Source: Streptacidiphilus jiangxiensis (GTDB taxonomy: Bacteria; Actinomycetota; Actinomycetes; Streptomycetales; Streptomycetaceae). From it: a stretch of 47,067 nt of DNA. Positions 1 to 8,079 of this stretch are shown piece by piece; the first letter of the stretch is position 1, and the number at the start of each line of letters is the position of its first letter. Both the position numbers and the translations under genes were made by a program. The DNA lies in contig NZ_FOAZ01000040.1 of assembly GCF_900109465.1 (NCBI RefSeq), positions 1-47,067 on the forward strand. The letters run 5' to 3'. The notes beneath the pieces are model-generated. The model was not told the DNA's origin and searched no databases. It saw only the letters and a program-made list of their open reading frames with translations.

Positions 1-297
1 GACGTCACCGGCGACGGCAAGGCCGACATCCTCATCTACGAGCCCGACGGCACCATCCAGATGGGCGTCGGCACCGGCGACGGCTTCACCAACTACCACG
101 AGATCAGCGCCGGCTGGGGCGGCTACGACGGCAAGATCAAGTTCGGTGACGTCACCGGCGACGGCAAGGCCGACATGGAGATCATCCAGCCCAACGGCGA
201 CATGACCCTCGGCGTGAGCAACGGCAACGGCTTCACGAACTACCACACCATCAGCGGCGGCTGGAGCACCTTCGCCGCCCGCCTCCAGCTCGCCTGA
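1..297 (+). CDS. C-terminal fragment of an FG-GAP/VCBS-repeat protein
   Basis: The frame is open from the first base and encodes the last 98 residues of a longer protein whose 5' part lies outside the window. It holds repeats of the form GDVTGDGKAD followed by a hydrophobic strand and an NGDM/DGTI turn, and the segment GNGFTNYH recurs. Acidic, Gly-rich DxTGDGxxD loops are the calcium-binding loops of FG-GAP/VCBS beta-propeller blades, usually found in secreted proteins of actinomycetes. The signal peptide and any catalytic domain would be upstream and cannot be seen, so the full function is unknown. The gene ends in a TGA and is followed by a strong hairpin. Confidence 0.8.
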   Translation, partial: DVTGDGKADILIYEPDGTIQMGVGTGDGFTNYHEISAGWGGYDGKIKFGDVTGDGKADMEIIQPNGDMTLGVSNGNGFTNYHTISGGWSTFAARLQLA

Positions 298-330
298 CCC
301 CAGCTCCCCCGACCCCACCCTGGAACCGCC

Positions 331-369
331 CGCGCGGCCCCGGAGACGCCTCGTCCCCGGGGCCGCGCG
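331..369 (+). terminator. Hairpin after the FG-GAP gene
   Basis: A perfect 13-bp stem (331-343 with 357-369) and a 13-base loop lie 33 bases after the stop codon. There is no T-run, as is common for streptomycete terminators. It separates the FG-GAP gene from the acyltransferase gene. Confidence 0.65.
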
Positions 370-464
370 CTCATGGAACACTCACCGGATTCCAGCCCGC
401 GCAAAGGGTTCCATTGCGGACACCGCCCCGACACCGGTTGACCCGTTCGGGTTATCGTTCCCGG

Positions 465-1658
465 GTGCGCACCCAACAGTCCTCCTCTTTGCTCCACCGC
501 GCCGAGGCGCCGCCGAACACCCGGTCCCGCCTGGACGCGCTGACGAGCCTGCGCTTCTTCGCCGCCTTCGCCGTGTTCGTGCACCATTTCAACGGCTTCG
601 TCCCGCGCGGCGGCTTCGCGCGCGTGCCCTGGCTCTACCCCTGGTCGACGATCGGCGCGCACGGCGTCACCTTCTTCTTCGTCCTGTCCGGCTTCCTGCT
701 CGCCTGGAGCTGGCGCCCCGGGACCCAGAGCCTGGGCGGCTACTACTGGCGTCGGGCCGGGCGCATCTGGCCGGCTCACCTGGTGGCCACCATCCCGGCG
801 ATGCTGATCTTCTACGCCTTCGCCTGGGGCCCGGACCACACCGACGTCCTCTCCACGCTCTCCTCGCTGTTCCTCGTGCAGACCTGGTTCCCCTCGGTGA
901 ACCCCAGCCTGCCGGGCAACCCGGTGACCTGGACGCTCAGCGTCGAGCTGCTCTTCTACCTGCTCTTCCCGTTCATCTACCGCGGCTTCGTCCGGCTGCG
1001 CACCCGAACGCTGATGCTGATCGCCGGCCTCGGCCTGGTGGCCATGTGGGCGCTGGACTTCTGGGCGCAGTACCACGTGAGTGCCAACACCGAGTCCTGG
1101 ATCATGCGCAACCCGGTGGTGTACCTGCCGGAGTTCGCGCTCGGCATGGCCTTCGCCTTCGCTCTGCGTCGCGGTTGGCGGCTCCGGCTGAGCCCGTGGC
1201 CGGTCCTGCTCCTGCTCGTCGCGTACATTCCCGTGTACGCGACCCACGCGGTCGGCCCCTACGGCTGGTTCGGCATCCAGATCGAGGCCACCGTGCGCCA
1301 GACCGTCGCGGTCATCTCCGTGCTGCTCATCGTCGCCTTCGTCCAGCGGGAGCTGGACGGCCGGAAGAGCCTGCTGCACCGCCGCGGACTGGTCCTCCTG
1401 GGCGCCTGGTCGTACTGCTTCTACCTGGTCCACCAGCAGGTCATCCAGGCCTGCTACGACCTGCACCTGAACCAGCCGGCCAGTGCCACCAACGTGTGGA
1501 TCCTGCTGGTCATGGCCGCCGTCGGCACCCTCGTCGCCTGGCTGCTCTACACCCTGGTCGAGGAGCCCGCCCGCAAGTGGTGGTCGGCCCACATGCCGAA
1601 GTCGCTGGAGGCACGCCGCGCCCCGAGCCCGGCCGCGCCGGAACGCGTCAACGCGTAG
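465..1658 (+). CDS. Membrane acyltransferase, OafA/acyltransferase-3 family
   Basis: About 397 residues from the GTG chosen here; a TTG at 414 in the same frame has a possible AAAGGG ribosome site and cannot be excluded. The protein begins SRLDALTSLRFFAAFAVFVHH, the typical first helix of the acyltransferase-3 family, with the conserved His in this helix. FFFVLSGFLL and a further series of about ten hydrophobic helices follow. YYWRRAGRIWPAH is the conserved Arg-containing segment, and WTLSVELLFYLLFP is the usual SxE motif. The family transfers acetyl or other acyl groups to sugars or lipids at the cytoplasmic membrane. The substrate cannot be told from sequence, and no polysaccharide or antibiotic genes flank it. 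Confidence 0.85.
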   Translation: MRTQQSSSLLHRAEAPPNTRSRLDALTSLRFFAAFAVFVHHFNGFVPRGGFARVPWLYPWSTIGAHGVTFFFVLSGFLLAWSWRPGTQSLGGYYWRRAGRIWPAHLVATIPAMLIFYAFAWGPDHTDVLSTLSSLFLVQTWFPSVNPSLPGNPVTWTLSVELLFYLLFPFIYRGFVRLRTRTLMLIAGLGLVAMWALDFWAQYHVSANTESWIMRNPVVYLPEFALGMAFAFALRRGWRLRLSPWPVLLLLVAYIPVYATHAVGPYGWFGIQIEATVRQTVAVISVLLIVAFVQRELDGRKSLLHRRGLVLLGAWSYCFYLVHQQVIQACYDLHLNQPASATNVWILLVMAAVGTLVAWLLYTLVEEPARKWWSAHMPKSLEARRAPSPAAPERVNA

Positions 1659-1668
1659 CGTCGCAGGG

Positions 1669-1719
1669 AAGCCGTCGGCCCCGTCCCGGGATTCGTTTCC
1701 GGGGCGGGGCCGACGGCTT
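1669..1719 (+). terminator. Long hairpin terminator after the acyltransferase gene
   Basis: Arms 1669-1689 and 1699-1719 pair over 21 bases with one mismatch and a 9-base loop. The hairpin starts 10 bases after the acyltransferase stop, just before the promoter of the next gene, so the two same-strand genes are probably transcribed separately. Confidence 0.75.
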
Positions 1720-1749
1720 GTTCACTCCGCGAAGGCCGAGCACGGGGTC

Positions 1750-1755
1750 TAACCT
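1750..1755 (+). promoter_or_regulatory. Candidate -10 box for a leaderless transcript
   Basis: TAACCT sits six bases upstream of the ATG at 1762 and no Shine-Dalgarno sequence intervenes. This spacing is typical of leaderless actinobacterial genes, where transcription starts at the start codon. No convincing -35 box was found. Confidence 0.4.
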
Positions 1756-1761
1756 CGGACT

Positions 1762-2394
1762 ATGAGCTTCCAGGGTTGGCCGGCCGAGGCACTCGAGTTC
1801 TACGAGGGCCTCGAGGCGGAGAACAGCAAGGAGTACTGGACCTCCCACAAGGACGTCTACGAGCGCTGCGTCCGAGAGCCGATGGCCGCCCTGCTGGAGG
1901 AGCTGGCGCCCGCGTACGGCGAGGCCAAGGTCTTCCGCCCCAACCGCGACATCCGTTTCTCGGCCGACAAGTCGCCGTACAAGACGCACATCGGCGCGGT
2001 CCTGGAGGGCGGCGGCTACGTCCAGCTCTCCGCGGACGGCCTGGGCGCGGGCAGCGGCTGCTACGCGATGACCCCGGACCAGCTCGCCCGCTACCGGGAG
2101 GCGGTCGCCGAGGAGAAGCCGGGCAAGGCCCTGGAGTCGGTCATCACCAAGCTCACCGGGGCCGGCATCGAGATCATGGCCCACGGCCGGCTCAAGAGCG
2201 CCCCGCGCGGTTATCCCAAGGACCACCCGCGCATCGACCTGCTCCGCAACAAGAGCATGGCCGCCTGGCGCCAGTGGCCGGTCGAGCCCTGGCTCGGCAC
2301 CGCCGAGGCCAAGAAGCACCTCGTGGGCTTCCTGAGGGCGACGCGCCCGCTCAACGCCTGGCTGGCCGAACACGTGGGCGTCACGGGCGACTGA
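1762..2394 (+). CDS. DUF2461 / TIGR02453 family protein
   Basis: A complete 210-residue protein. It starts FQGWPAEALEFYEGLEAENSKEYW and carries FRPNRDIRFSADKSPYKTHIG, which are the hallmarks of the DUF2461 family: aromatic-rich N-terminus, then an RDIRFSxDKxPYK core. The family is widespread in bacteria and fungi and has no established biochemical role. No signal peptide or membrane helix is seen, so it should be cytoplasmic. It is probably monocistronic, with a terminator before it and a hairpin after it, and appears to be leaderless. Confidence 0.9.
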   Translation: MSFQGWPAEALEFYEGLEAENSKEYWTSHKDVYERCVREPMAALLEELAPAYGEAKVFRPNRDIRFSADKSPYKTHIGAVLEGGGYVQLSADGLGAGSGCYAMTPDQLARYREAVAEEKPGKALESVITKLTGAGIEIMAHGRLKSAPRGYPKDHPRIDLLRNKSMAAWRQWPVEPWLGTAEAKKHLVGFLRATRPLNAWLAEHVGVTGD

Positions 2395-2424
2395 ACCCCG
2401 CCAGGGCAAGGCCCTGACGGGGTT
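2394..2424. terminator. Bidirectional hairpin between DUF2461 and serA
   Basis: AACCCCG at 2394 pairs with CGGGGTT ending at 2424, and an inner AGGGC/GCCCT stem forms a compact hairpin. It begins within the DUF2461 stop codon and lies 20 bases from the serA stop, so it can serve both convergent genes. Confidence 0.65.
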
Positions 2425-2444
2425 CGCTGCCACCGCTGGTCGAC

Positions 2445-4034
2445 TCAGGCGGAGAGGTTCACCGAGCGGGCGAACTTGGCACCGATCTCGGCGGAGATCT
2501 CGTTCAGCAGCTCCTGCGGGATCTCGCTGTCGACCGTCAGGGAGACGAGCGCGTCGCCGCCCTCCTCGTCGCGGGAGACCTGCATGCCGGCGATGTTGAT
2601 GCCGGCGTCGCCGAGGAGCTTGCCGAGGGTGCCGACGACGCCCGGGCGGTCCTCGTAGCGGAAGAAGCCCATGTAGTCGGTCAGCGCGACGTCCACGTCG
2701 AACTCGTTGACGCCGACGATCTTCTGCTGACGCTTGGGGCCCGTGAGGGTGCCCGCCACCGCGATCTCGCGGCCGTCGTTGAGCGTGCCGCGGACGGTGA
2801 TGACGTTTCGGTACTCGGGGCTCTCGCTCAGCGTCGACAGGCGCACCTCGAGGCCGCGCTCCTGCGCGAAGAGCGGGGCGTTGACGTAGGAGACCGTCTC
2901 GGCGACGACGTCCTCGAAGACGCCCTTGAGCGCGGAGAGCTCCAGCACCTTGACGTCGTGCTGGGTGATCTCGCCGCGCACCTCGACGTCGAGGCGGACG
3001 GCGACCTCGCCGGCCAGCGCGGTGAAGATGCGGCCGAGCTTCTCCGCCAGCGGCAGGCCCGGACGGACGTCCTCGGCGATGACGCCACCCTGGACGTTGA
3101 CCGCATCCGGCACGAGCTCACCGGCGAGCGCGAGGCGCACCGAGCGGGCGACGGAGATGCCGGCCTTCTCCTGGGCCTCGTCGGTGGAGGCGCCGAGGTG
3201 CGGGGTGGCCACCACGTTGTCGAAGCCGAAGAGCGGCGAGTCGGTGCAGGGCTCCTTGACGAAGACGTCCAGGCCCGCGCCGGCGACCCGGCCCTCCTTG
3301 AGGGCGGCTGCCAGCGCCTCCTCGTCGACGATGCCACCGCGCGCGGCGTTGACGATGCGGACGGTCGGCTTGACCTTGTGCAGCGCCTCGTGGCCGATCA
3401 GGCCCACCGTCTCCGGGGTCTTCGGCAGGTGCACGGTGATGAAGTCGGCGACCTCCAGCAGCTCGTCCAGCGGCAGGAGCTTGACGCCCATCTGCGCGGC
3501 GCGCGCGGCCTGGATGTAGGGGTCGTAGGCGACGATCTTCATGCCGAAGGCCGACATGCGCTGCGCGACCAGGACGCCGATGCGGCCGAGGCCGACGACG
3601 CCGAGGGTCTTCTCGGCCAGCTCGACGCCGGTGTACTTGCTGCGCTTCCACTCGCCGTTCTTCAACGCGGCGTTGGCGGCCGGGATGTGACGGGCCGTCG
3701 ACAGGAGCAGACCGCAGGCGAGCTCGGCGGCGGTGACGATGTTGGACGTCGGCGCATTGACGACCATGACGCCCGCCTTGGTGGCGGACGGGACGTCGAC
3801 GTTGTCCAGACCGACGCCGGCGCGGGCGACGACCTTGAGCTTCTTGGCGGCGGCGATCGCCTCCGCGTCCACCTTGGTGGCGGAGCGGATCAGGATCGCG
3901 TCGACATCCGCGATGGCGGGAAGGAGTTCGGCGCGGTTGGCACCGTCGCAGTGGCGGATCTCGAAGTCCGGCCCGAGTGCGTCGACGGTGGCAGGCGACA
4001 GCTCTTCAGCGATGAGAACTACAGGCTTGCTCAC
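2445..4034 (-). CDS. serA: D-3-phosphoglycerate dehydrogenase
   Basis: A 529-residue enzyme with a GTG start that commits 3-phosphoglycerate to serine synthesis, using NAD+. The Rossmann motif is GLGRIGVLVAQRM near residue 148. The catalytic Arg is in ARGGIVDEEAL, the Glu in DVFVKEP and the His in TPHLGAST. After the catalytic core come an intervening ASB-type domain and a C-terminal ACT domain (GFFRYEDRPGVVGTLGKLLGDAGINIAGMQ), giving the long actinobacterial type that is commonly feedback-controlled by serine. The length is normal for that type. The gene is separated from ilvC by 287 bases and probably has its own promoter. With gcvT/H and glyA at the other end, the window carries much of serine-glycine metabolism. 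Confidence 0.97.
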   Translation of the reverse strand: MSKPVVLIAEELSPATVDALGPDFEIRHCDGANRAELLPAIADVDAILIRSATKVDAEAIAAAKKLKVVARAGVGLDNVDVPSATKAGVMVVNAPTSNIVTAAELACGLLLSTARHIPAANAALKNGEWKRSKYTGVELAEKTLGVVGLGRIGVLVAQRMSAFGMKIVAYDPYIQAARAAQMGVKLLPLDELLEVADFITVHLPKTPETVGLIGHEALHKVKPTVRIVNAARGGIVDEEALAAALKEGRVAGAGLDVFVKEPCTDSPLFGFDNVVATPHLGASTDEAQEKAGISVARSVRLALAGELVPDAVNVQGGVIAEDVRPGLPLAEKLGRIFTALAGEVAVRLDVEVRGEITQHDVKVLELSALKGVFEDVVAETVSYVNAPLFAQERGLEVRLSTLSESPEYRNVITVRGTLNDGREIAVAGTLTGPKRQQKIVGVNEFDVDVALTDYMGFFRYEDRPGVVGTLGKLLGDAGINIAGMQVSRDEEGGDALVSLTVDSEIPQELLNEISAEIGAKFARSVNLSA

Positions 4035-4178
4035 GACAGTTTGTCCTTACTGTCCGGTTCTCCCCGAAGCCGTGCGTGTGAGGGTGGCACCCGCGTTGCT
4101 TGGACGGCATGGAGGGGACGATGGCATGCCGCGTTGGAGACGCACGACGCTGTGAGCCTGACGCGCAATTCGAGTCTA
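4035..4178 (-). promoter_or_regulatory. serA leader with possible -10 box and SD hairpin
   Basis: Read on the minus strand, TAGACT (4173-4178) is a plausible -10 box about 140 bases before the GTG. A convincing -35 was not found. Immediately before the start, GACAGT (minus strand, 4049-4054) pairs with ACTGTC (4035-4040) around an 8-base loop holding the AAGGA ribosome site, so the SD is presented in a small hairpin loop. The role of this hairpin is inference only. Confidence 0.3.
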
Positions 4179-4280
4179 TCGGCGGAGGCGCATCCACCGA
4201 GTGCCCCAACGGAAGAATCACCCGTCGGGGACCGTACGTTCCGTACAAAGCTTTGCTTTGTCGAAGGTCGCGGTAAAAGA

Positions 4281-4310
4281 AGCGGGGGTGGTCGGTTGAC
4301 CACCCCCGCT
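4281..4310 (-). terminator. ilvC terminator
   Basis: AGCGGGGGTGGTC pairs with GACCACCCCCGCT around GGTT, giving a 13-bp stem. It lies 12 bases downstream of the ilvC stop and is followed on the minus strand by TTCTTTTACC. This is the best canonical intrinsic terminator in the area. A second small hairpin, ACAAAGC-TTT-GCTTTGT (4245-4261), lies further downstream. Confidence 0.85.
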
Positions 4311-4321
4311 CACCAGGCGGC

Positions 4322-5320
4322 TTACGCCTCCTCGTCGACCCAGCTCATGAGCTTGCGCAGCTTCTTGCCGGTGGTCTCCAGCAGGTGCTCGCTGTCGGCG
4401 TTCTTGTACTCGTTGTACTTCGGCAGGCCGGCCTTGTACTCGGCGATCCAGGTGTTGGCGAAGGTGCCGTCCTGGATCTCGGCGAGGACCTGCTTCATCT
4501 CGGCCTTGGTCTGGTCGGTGATGATGCGCGGGCCGGTGACGTAGTCGCCCCACTCGGCCGTCTCGGAGACGGACCAGCGCATCTTCTCCAGGCCGCCCTC
4601 GTACATGAGGTCGACGATGAGCTTCAGCTCGTGGAGGCACTCGAAGTAGGCGATCTCGGGCTGGTAGCCCGCCTCGACCAGGGTCTCGAAGCCGGCCTTG
4701 ACCAGGGCGGAGGCGCCACCGCAAAGGACGGCCTGCTCACCGAAGAGGTCGGTCTCGGTCTCCTCGGTGAAGGTCGTCTTGATGACGCCGGCGCGGGTGC
4801 CACCGATGCCCTTGGCGTAGGACAGCGCCAGCTCGAAGCCCTTGCCGGTGGCGTCCTGCTCGACGGCCACGATGCACGGGACGCCCCGGCCCTCCTCGTA
4901 CTGGCGACGGACCAGGTGGCCCGGGCCCTTCGGGGCGACCATGCAGACGTCGACGTCGGCCGGCGGCTTGATGAAGCCGAAGCGGATGTTCAGGCCGTGG
5001 CCGAAGAAGAGCGCGTCGCCGGCCTTGAGGTTCGGCTCCACGACCTCCTTGTAGACGTCGGCCTGGATCGGGTCCGGCACCAGGATCATGATGACGTCGG
5101 CCTCGGCGGCGGCCTCGGCCGGGGTCACCACGCGCAGGCCCTGCTCCTCGGCCTTGGCGCGGGACTTCGACTCGGGCAGCAGGCCGACGCGGACGTCGAC
5201 ACCGGAGTCGCGCAGGGAGAGCGCGTGGGCGTGGCCCTGGCTGCCGTAGCCGAGGATGGCGACCTTGCGGCCCTGGATGATGGACAGATCGGCGTCGTCG
5301 TCGTAGAACAGCTCGGCCAT
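4322..5320 (-). CDS. ilvC: Ketol-acid reductoisomerase
   Basis: 332 residues, the usual length of the short class I enzyme. It isomerises and reduces acetolactate or acetohydroxybutyrate with NADPH in valine, leucine and isoleucine synthesis. The NADPH loop is GYGSQGHAHALSLRDSG near the N-terminus. The magnesium-binding part includes DLFGEQAVLCGG, and YFECLHELKLIVDLMYEGG is conserved. The ATG at 5320 was chosen because AAGGAG lies at the right distance and MAELFYDDDADLS is the family N-terminus; an upstream in-frame extension is not supported. It follows ilvB-ilvN on the same strand, with a 115-base gap holding a palindromic element. Confidence 0.97.
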   Translation of the reverse strand: MAELFYDDDADLSIIQGRKVAILGYGSQGHAHALSLRDSGVDVRVGLLPESKSRAKAEEQGLRVVTPAEAAAEADVIMILVPDPIQADVYKEVVEPNLKAGDALFFGHGLNIRFGFIKPPADVDVCMVAPKGPGHLVRRQYEEGRGVPCIVAVEQDATGKGFELALSYAKGIGGTRAGVIKTTFTEETETDLFGEQAVLCGGASALVKAGFETLVEAGYQPEIAYFECLHELKLIVDLMYEGGLEKMRWSVSETAEWGDYVTGPRIITDQTKAEMKQVLAEIQDGTFANTWIAEYKAGLPKYNEYKNADSEHLLETTGKKLRKLMSWVDEEA

Positions 5321-5390
5321 CGCTGGCTTCTCCTTGCGGGGTGGATTCCTTGGGGACACCGTACGCCGAAGCGAATTTCGGGACGGTGGT

Positions 5391-5422
5391 TGTCTCAATG
5401 GATGAGACTAGCGTCTCATCCA
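5391..5422 (-). promoter_or_regulatory. Triple TGAGAC element upstream of ilvC
   Basis: A perfect inverted repeat with 10-base arms and a 4-base spacer occupies 5399-5422 (arm TGGATGAGAC). A further GTCTCA half-site at 5392-5397 makes a second inverted pair with 5403-5408. On the minus strand this reads TGAGAC, GTCTCA, TTGAGACA; the last also resembles a -35 box. It is therefore a candidate operator overlapping the ilvC promoter, 71 to 102 bases before the start codon. It could alternatively be the terminator of ilvN, whose stop is 14 bases upstream of it, although the stem is AT-richer than neighbouring terminators. Confidence 0.5.
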
Positions 5423-5435
5423 CGCCGGACGGCGG

Positions 5436-5960
5436 TTATGCCGACCTCTCGACCGCTCGCAGGGAGCGGTCGGTAATGCTGCGCGCGCCGCGGCCGATGG
5501 CGACCATGCCGGACTGGACCAGCTCCTTGATGCCGTACGGCTCCAGCATCTTGAGCATGGCCTCCAGCTTGTCGCTGCTGCCCGTGGCCTCGATCGTCAC
5601 CGCGTCCGGGGAGACGTCGACCGTCTTCGCGCGGAAGAGCTGGACGATCTCGGTCACCTGGCCGCGGGTCTCCGCGTCCGCGCGGACCTTGACGAGCATG
5701 AGCTCGCGACGGACCGCGGCGGACGGGTCCAGCTCGACGATCTTTATCACGTTGATCAGCTTGTTCAGCTGCTTGGTGACCTGCTCCAGCGGGAGGTCCT
5801 CCACATTGACGACGATCGTCATGCGGGAGATGTCCGGGTGCTCGGTCGGCCCGACCGCGAGGGAGTCGATGTTGAAGCCGCGCCGCGAGAACAGCGCCGC
5901 GATCCGGGCCAGGACGCCCGGCTTGTTCTCGACCAGGACGGAGAGGGTGTGCTTGCTCAT
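5436..5960 (-). CDS. ilvN: Acetolactate synthase small (regulatory) subunit
   Basis: 174 residues. It opens with an ACT domain (HTLSVLVENKPGVLARIAALFSRRGFNIDSLAVG) that in this family binds valine and confers feedback inhibition. The C-terminal ALS_ss_C domain (RELMLVKVRAD ... IEATGSSDKLEAML) activates the catalytic subunit. The ATG lies 17 bases after the ilvB stop, so the two subunits are almost certainly co-transcribed and made together. The symbol ilvH is used in some genomes. The last 20 residues (GRGARSITDRSLRAVERSA) are a basic tail often seen in actinomycete homologues. Confidence 0.96.
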   Translation of the reverse strand: MSKHTLSVLVENKPGVLARIAALFSRRGFNIDSLAVGPTEHPDISRMTIVVNVEDLPLEQVTKQLNKLINVIKIVELDPSAAVRRELMLVKVRADAETRGQVTEIVQLFRAKTVDVSPDAVTIEATGSSDKLEAMLKMLEPYGIKELVQSGMVAIGRGARSITDRSLRAVERSA

Positions 5961-5977
5961 GACGGTGGTGAATCCCC

Positions 5978-7813
5978 TCAGTCGTTCTCGTCGCCGAAGT
6001 CCGGACGGACGTCGCGCGCGGCCAGGATCTCGTCGTTGCTGACGCCGGCGGGCACCATCGGCCAGACCATGGCGTCCTGGTGGACGATGAAGTCGATGAC
6101 GACCGGCGCGTCGTTCAGCGCCATCGCCTTCTCGATCACCGCGTCCAGGTCCTCGGGGCGCTCGCACCGCAGCGCGTGGCAGCCCATGGCCTCGGACAGC
6201 TTGACGAAGTCCGGGATGCGGGTACCGGCGGCGGGGCCCTTGCCGTCGTTCTCCGGGCCGTCGTGCAGGACGGTGTTGGAGTAGCGCTGGTTGTAGAACA
6301 GGGTCTGCCACTGGCGGACCATGCCCAGCGACCCGTTGTTGATGATCGCGACCTTGATCGGGATGTTGTTCAGCGCGCAGGTGACCAGCTCCTGGTTGGT
6401 CATCTGGAAGCAGCCGTCGCCGTCGATCGCCCAGACCTGGGCGTCGGGGCAGCCGGCCTTCGCACCCATCGCCGCCGGGACCGCGTAGCCCATCGTGCCC
6501 GCGCCGCCCGAGTTCAGCCAGGTGGCGGGCTTGTCGAAGGTGATGAACTGCGACGCCCACATCTGGTGCTGGCCGACGCCCGCGGCGTAGATCGCGTCCG
6601 AGCCGACCTTCTGGCCGATCCGCTCGATGACCTGCTGCGGGCTGAGCATGCCCTCGGGGGCCGCGTCGTAGCCGAGCGGGTAGGTCTTGCGCCAGGCGTT
6701 CAGCTGCTCCCACCACTGGCCGTAGTCGAAGCGCCGGTCGCCCGCCGCCTGCGCGGCGGCCTGCTCCTGCTGCACCGCGACGATCAGGTCCGCGATGATC
6801 TCGCGCGCGTCGCCCACGATCGGGACGTCCGCCGCACGGTTCTTGCCGATCTCGGCCGGGTCGATGTCCGCGTGGACGACCTTGGCGTGCGGGGCGAAGG
6901 TGTCCAGCTTGCCGGTGACCCGGTCGTCGAAGCGGGTGCCCAGCGCGAACAGCAGGTCCGCCTTCTGCAGCGCGGTGACGGCGGCGACCGAGCCGTGCAT
7001 GCCGGGCATGCCCAGGTGCTGGTCGTGGCTGTCCGGGAACGCGCCCAGCGCCATCAGCGTGGTGACCACCGGCGCGCCGGTCAGCTCCGCCAGGATCCGC
7101 AGCTCCGCCGTCGCGTTCGCCTTCAGCACGCCGCCGCCGACGTACAGGACCGGGCGCTTCGCGGCCGCCAGCAGCTTGGCGGCCTCGCGGATCTGCTTGG
7201 CGTGCGGCTTGGTCACCGGGCGGTAGCCCGGCAGCTGCGCCTCCACCGGCCAACGGAACGTGGTGCGCGCCTGCAGCGCGTCCTTGGCGATGTCGACCAG
7301 CACCGGGCCCGGGCGGCCGGTCGCGGCGATGTGGAACGCCTCCGCGATCACGCGCGGGATCTCGTCCGCGTCCGTCACCAGGAAGTTGTGCTTGGTGATC
7401 GGCATCGTGATGCCGCAGATGTCCGCCTCCTGGAAGGCGTCGGTGCCGATCGCCTTGGAGGAGACCTGGCCGGTGATGGCGACGACCGGGACGGAGTCCA
7501 TGTAGGCGTCCGCCAGCGGCGTCACCAGGTTCGTCGCACCCGGGCCGGAGGTGGCCATGCACACGCCGACCCGGCCCGTGGCCTGCGCGAACCCCGTCGC
7601 GGCGTGACCGGCGCCCTGCTCGTGACGGACCAGGATGTGGCGCACCTTCACGGAGTCCATCAGCGGGTCGTACGCCGGGAGGATCGCGCCACCCGGGATG
7701 CCGAAGACGGTGTCCGCGCCGACCGCCTCGAGGGAGCGGATGAGGGACTGGGCGCCGGTCATCGGTTCGGGGCCCGCGTGGTGCGGGGCGGGCGCTGCTG
7801 CCTGCTCGGTCAT
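5978..7813 (-). CDS. ilvB: Acetolactate synthase large (catalytic) subunit
   Basis: 611 residues. This ThDP-, FAD- and Mg-dependent enzyme condenses two pyruvates, or pyruvate with 2-ketobutyrate, in the first common step of branched-chain amino-acid synthesis. GIPGGAILPAYDPL and RHEQGAGHAATGFAQATG hold the ThDP-activating Glu. The FAD/central domain is RPVLYVGGGVLKANA. The ThDP-Mg motif is GDGCFQMTNQELVTCALNNIPIKVAIINN (GDG-x(~25)-NN). The ATG at 7813 is preceded by AAGGAA. Expression is probably set by the leader peptide and attenuator directly upstream. Operon order is ilvB-ilvN, then ilvC. Confidence 0.97.
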   Translation of the reverse strand: MTEQAAAPAPHHAGPEPMTGAQSLIRSLEAVGADTVFGIPGGAILPAYDPLMDSVKVRHILVRHEQGAGHAATGFAQATGRVGVCMATSGPGATNLVTPLADAYMDSVPVVAITGQVSSKAIGTDAFQEADICGITMPITKHNFLVTDADEIPRVIAEAFHIAATGRPGPVLVDIAKDALQARTTFRWPVEAQLPGYRPVTKPHAKQIREAAKLLAAAKRPVLYVGGGVLKANATAELRILAELTGAPVVTTLMALGAFPDSHDQHLGMPGMHGSVAAVTALQKADLLFALGTRFDDRVTGKLDTFAPHAKVVHADIDPAEIGKNRAADVPIVGDAREIIADLIVAVQQEQAAAQAAGDRRFDYGQWWEQLNAWRKTYPLGYDAAPEGMLSPQQVIERIGQKVGSDAIYAAGVGQHQMWASQFITFDKPATWLNSGGAGTMGYAVPAAMGAKAGCPDAQVWAIDGDGCFQMTNQELVTCALNNIPIKVAIINNGSLGMVRQWQTLFYNQRYSNTVLHDGPENDGKGPAAGTRIPDFVKLSEAMGCHALRCERPEDLDAVIEKAMALNDAPVVIDFIVHQDAMVWPMVPAGVSNDEILAARDVRPDFGDEND

Positions 7814-7903
7814 CTGCTGTTCCTTCTGGCTGCTCGGACTTCTCGGAGGGGATCTCTACGGCGGTTCGCGCTGCGCGCGGTGCGCTGGCTGCCTCGCGGC
7901 AAC

Positions 7904-7940
7904 AAAAAACCCCTCGTGCCCATGCGGGCATGCGAGGGGT
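7904..7940 (-). terminator. ilvB attenuator terminator
   Basis: On the minus strand an 8-base stem ACCCCTCG/CGAGGGGT is extended by TGCCC/GGGCA around a GCAT loop and followed directly by six T residues. It lies about 90 bases before the ilvB ATG and about 40 bases after the leader-peptide stop, so it fits a transcription attenuator. An upstream GGGAG/CTCCC stem at roughly 7963-7977 could take part in alternative pairing. Confidence 0.85.
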
Positions 7941-7979
7941 AGCGCGTCGGCCTGGTCAGCTCGGGAGGTCACTCCCGGC

Positions 7980-8021
7980 TCAGCCGACGCGCCCGCCAAG
8001 TACGAGAATTCGGGTGCGCAT
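7980..8021 (-). CDS. ilvB leader peptide (attenuation)
   Basis: A 13-residue reading frame, MRTRILVLGGRVG, with Ile-Leu-Val-Leu in a row: control codons for all three products of the pathway. It ends about 40 bases before the attenuator hairpin. An in-frame ATG at 8033 would give a 17-residue version with two more Val residues; GGAGG lies directly against that ATG and 12 bases before the shorter start, so the shorter form is preferred but not proven. When branched-chain aminoacyl-tRNA is scarce, a ribosome stalled on ILVL would prevent terminator formation. Attenuation of ilvB has been predicted comparatively in actinobacteria. Confidence 0.85.
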   Translation of the reverse strand: MRTRILVLGGRVG

Positions 8022-8079
8022 GCTGACGACCATCCTCCGACGCCCCCACGAGTGTCAAGCTCACCCGATTCGTGTCTCA

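Noticed and set aside
240..1592. Long open frame antisense to the acyltransferase gene, and many similar long antisense frames (for example 2958-4544, 6080-7942, 8254-11100, 12641-15763, 25473-27893)
   Set aside because: High GC keeps shadow frames open. Their translations are low-complexity Arg/Ala/Gly/Asp-rich with no domain motifs, while the opposite strand encodes clear enzymes.
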